Origin: an uncultured Bacteroides sp.
GTDB taxonomy: Bacteria > Bacteroidota > Bacteroidia > Bacteroidales > Bacteroidaceae
Length of the DNA stretch: 5,741 nt
Assembly (NCBI RefSeq): GCF_902491285.1
Contig: NZ_CABUHK010000151.1
Span: 1 to 5,741 of the forward strand
Reading direction: 5' to 3'
Shown here: one piece after another, positions 5,701-5,741 of the stretch
Layout: every line of letters begins with the position of its first letter
Numbering within the stretch: position 1 is the stretch's first letter
The notes under the pieces: generated by a model
What the model was told of the DNA's origin: nothing
Database searches by the model: none
The model's input: the letters and a program-made list of their open reading frames with translations, nothing else
Made by a program: the position numbers and the translations under genes

Positions 5701-5741
5701 ATGACTAAAGCAGATATTGTAAACGAGATTACAAAGAAAAC
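5701..5741 (+). CDS. HU-family DNA-binding protein, 5' end only
   Basis: Only 13 complete codons are present (MTKADIVNEITKK) before the window ends. This is the typical beginning of Bacteroides HU/IHF-type nucleoid proteins, small basic dimers of about 90 residues that bend and compact DNA. The gene is divergent from mutY, preceded by a good -7 element and a Shine-Dalgarno-like site. Bacteroides genomes carry several HU paralogues, so I do not assign a specific symbol. The call rests on a short but characteristic N-terminus; the rest of the protein lies outside the window. Confidence 0.85.
   Translation, partial: MTKADIVNEITKK

Overview
The window looks like a chromosomal segment of a Bacteroides species or a close relative in the Bacteroidales. 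Three things support this. The proteins (tryptophanase, a GldE-type CBS protein, SSB, MutY, HU) read like the Bacteroides versions. Most starts lack a Shine-Dalgarno sequence. The intergenic regions carry matches to the Bacteroides promoter pattern (-33 TTTG, -7 TAnnTTTG). The species cannot be fixed from the sequence alone.

Layout, left to right. Positions 1-246 are non-coding: a hairpin terminator for an upstream gene lies at 64-102, and a good promoter candidate lies just before tnaA. tnaA (247-1626, +) encodes tryptophanase. It ends in a 14-bp-stem hairpin shared with the convergent cluster on the other strand. That cluster reads right to left: mutY (5504-4431), ssb (4343-3852), gldE (3774-2422) and a 4'-phosphopantetheinyl transferase gene (2349-1717). 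At the right edge a gene for an HU-type DNA-binding protein begins (5701, +), divergent from mutY, and is cut by the window end.

Working together: mutY (removal of A mispaired with 8-oxoguanine), ssb (single-strand binding) and the HU gene are DNA-maintenance functions. gldE (membrane CBS/CorC protein) and the phosphopantetheinyl transferase share their strand but not an obvious pathway. ssb and mutY each appear to have their own promoter, and a hairpin separates ssb from gldE, so the cluster may be several overlapping transcripts rather than one simple operon. tnaA is an independent unit that breaks tryptophan down to indole, pyruvate and ammonia. It has no tnaC-like leader peptide and no tnaB permease beside it.

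I found no mobile element, CRISPR array, RNA gene or unknown multi-gene system. Everything of gene size is a recognisable core gene. The points worth a second look are small: a 14-bp tandem repeat before the transferase gene, a TTG start for gldE, loss of the usual gldD neighbour, inverted repeats near promoters, and the simple regulation implied for tnaA.
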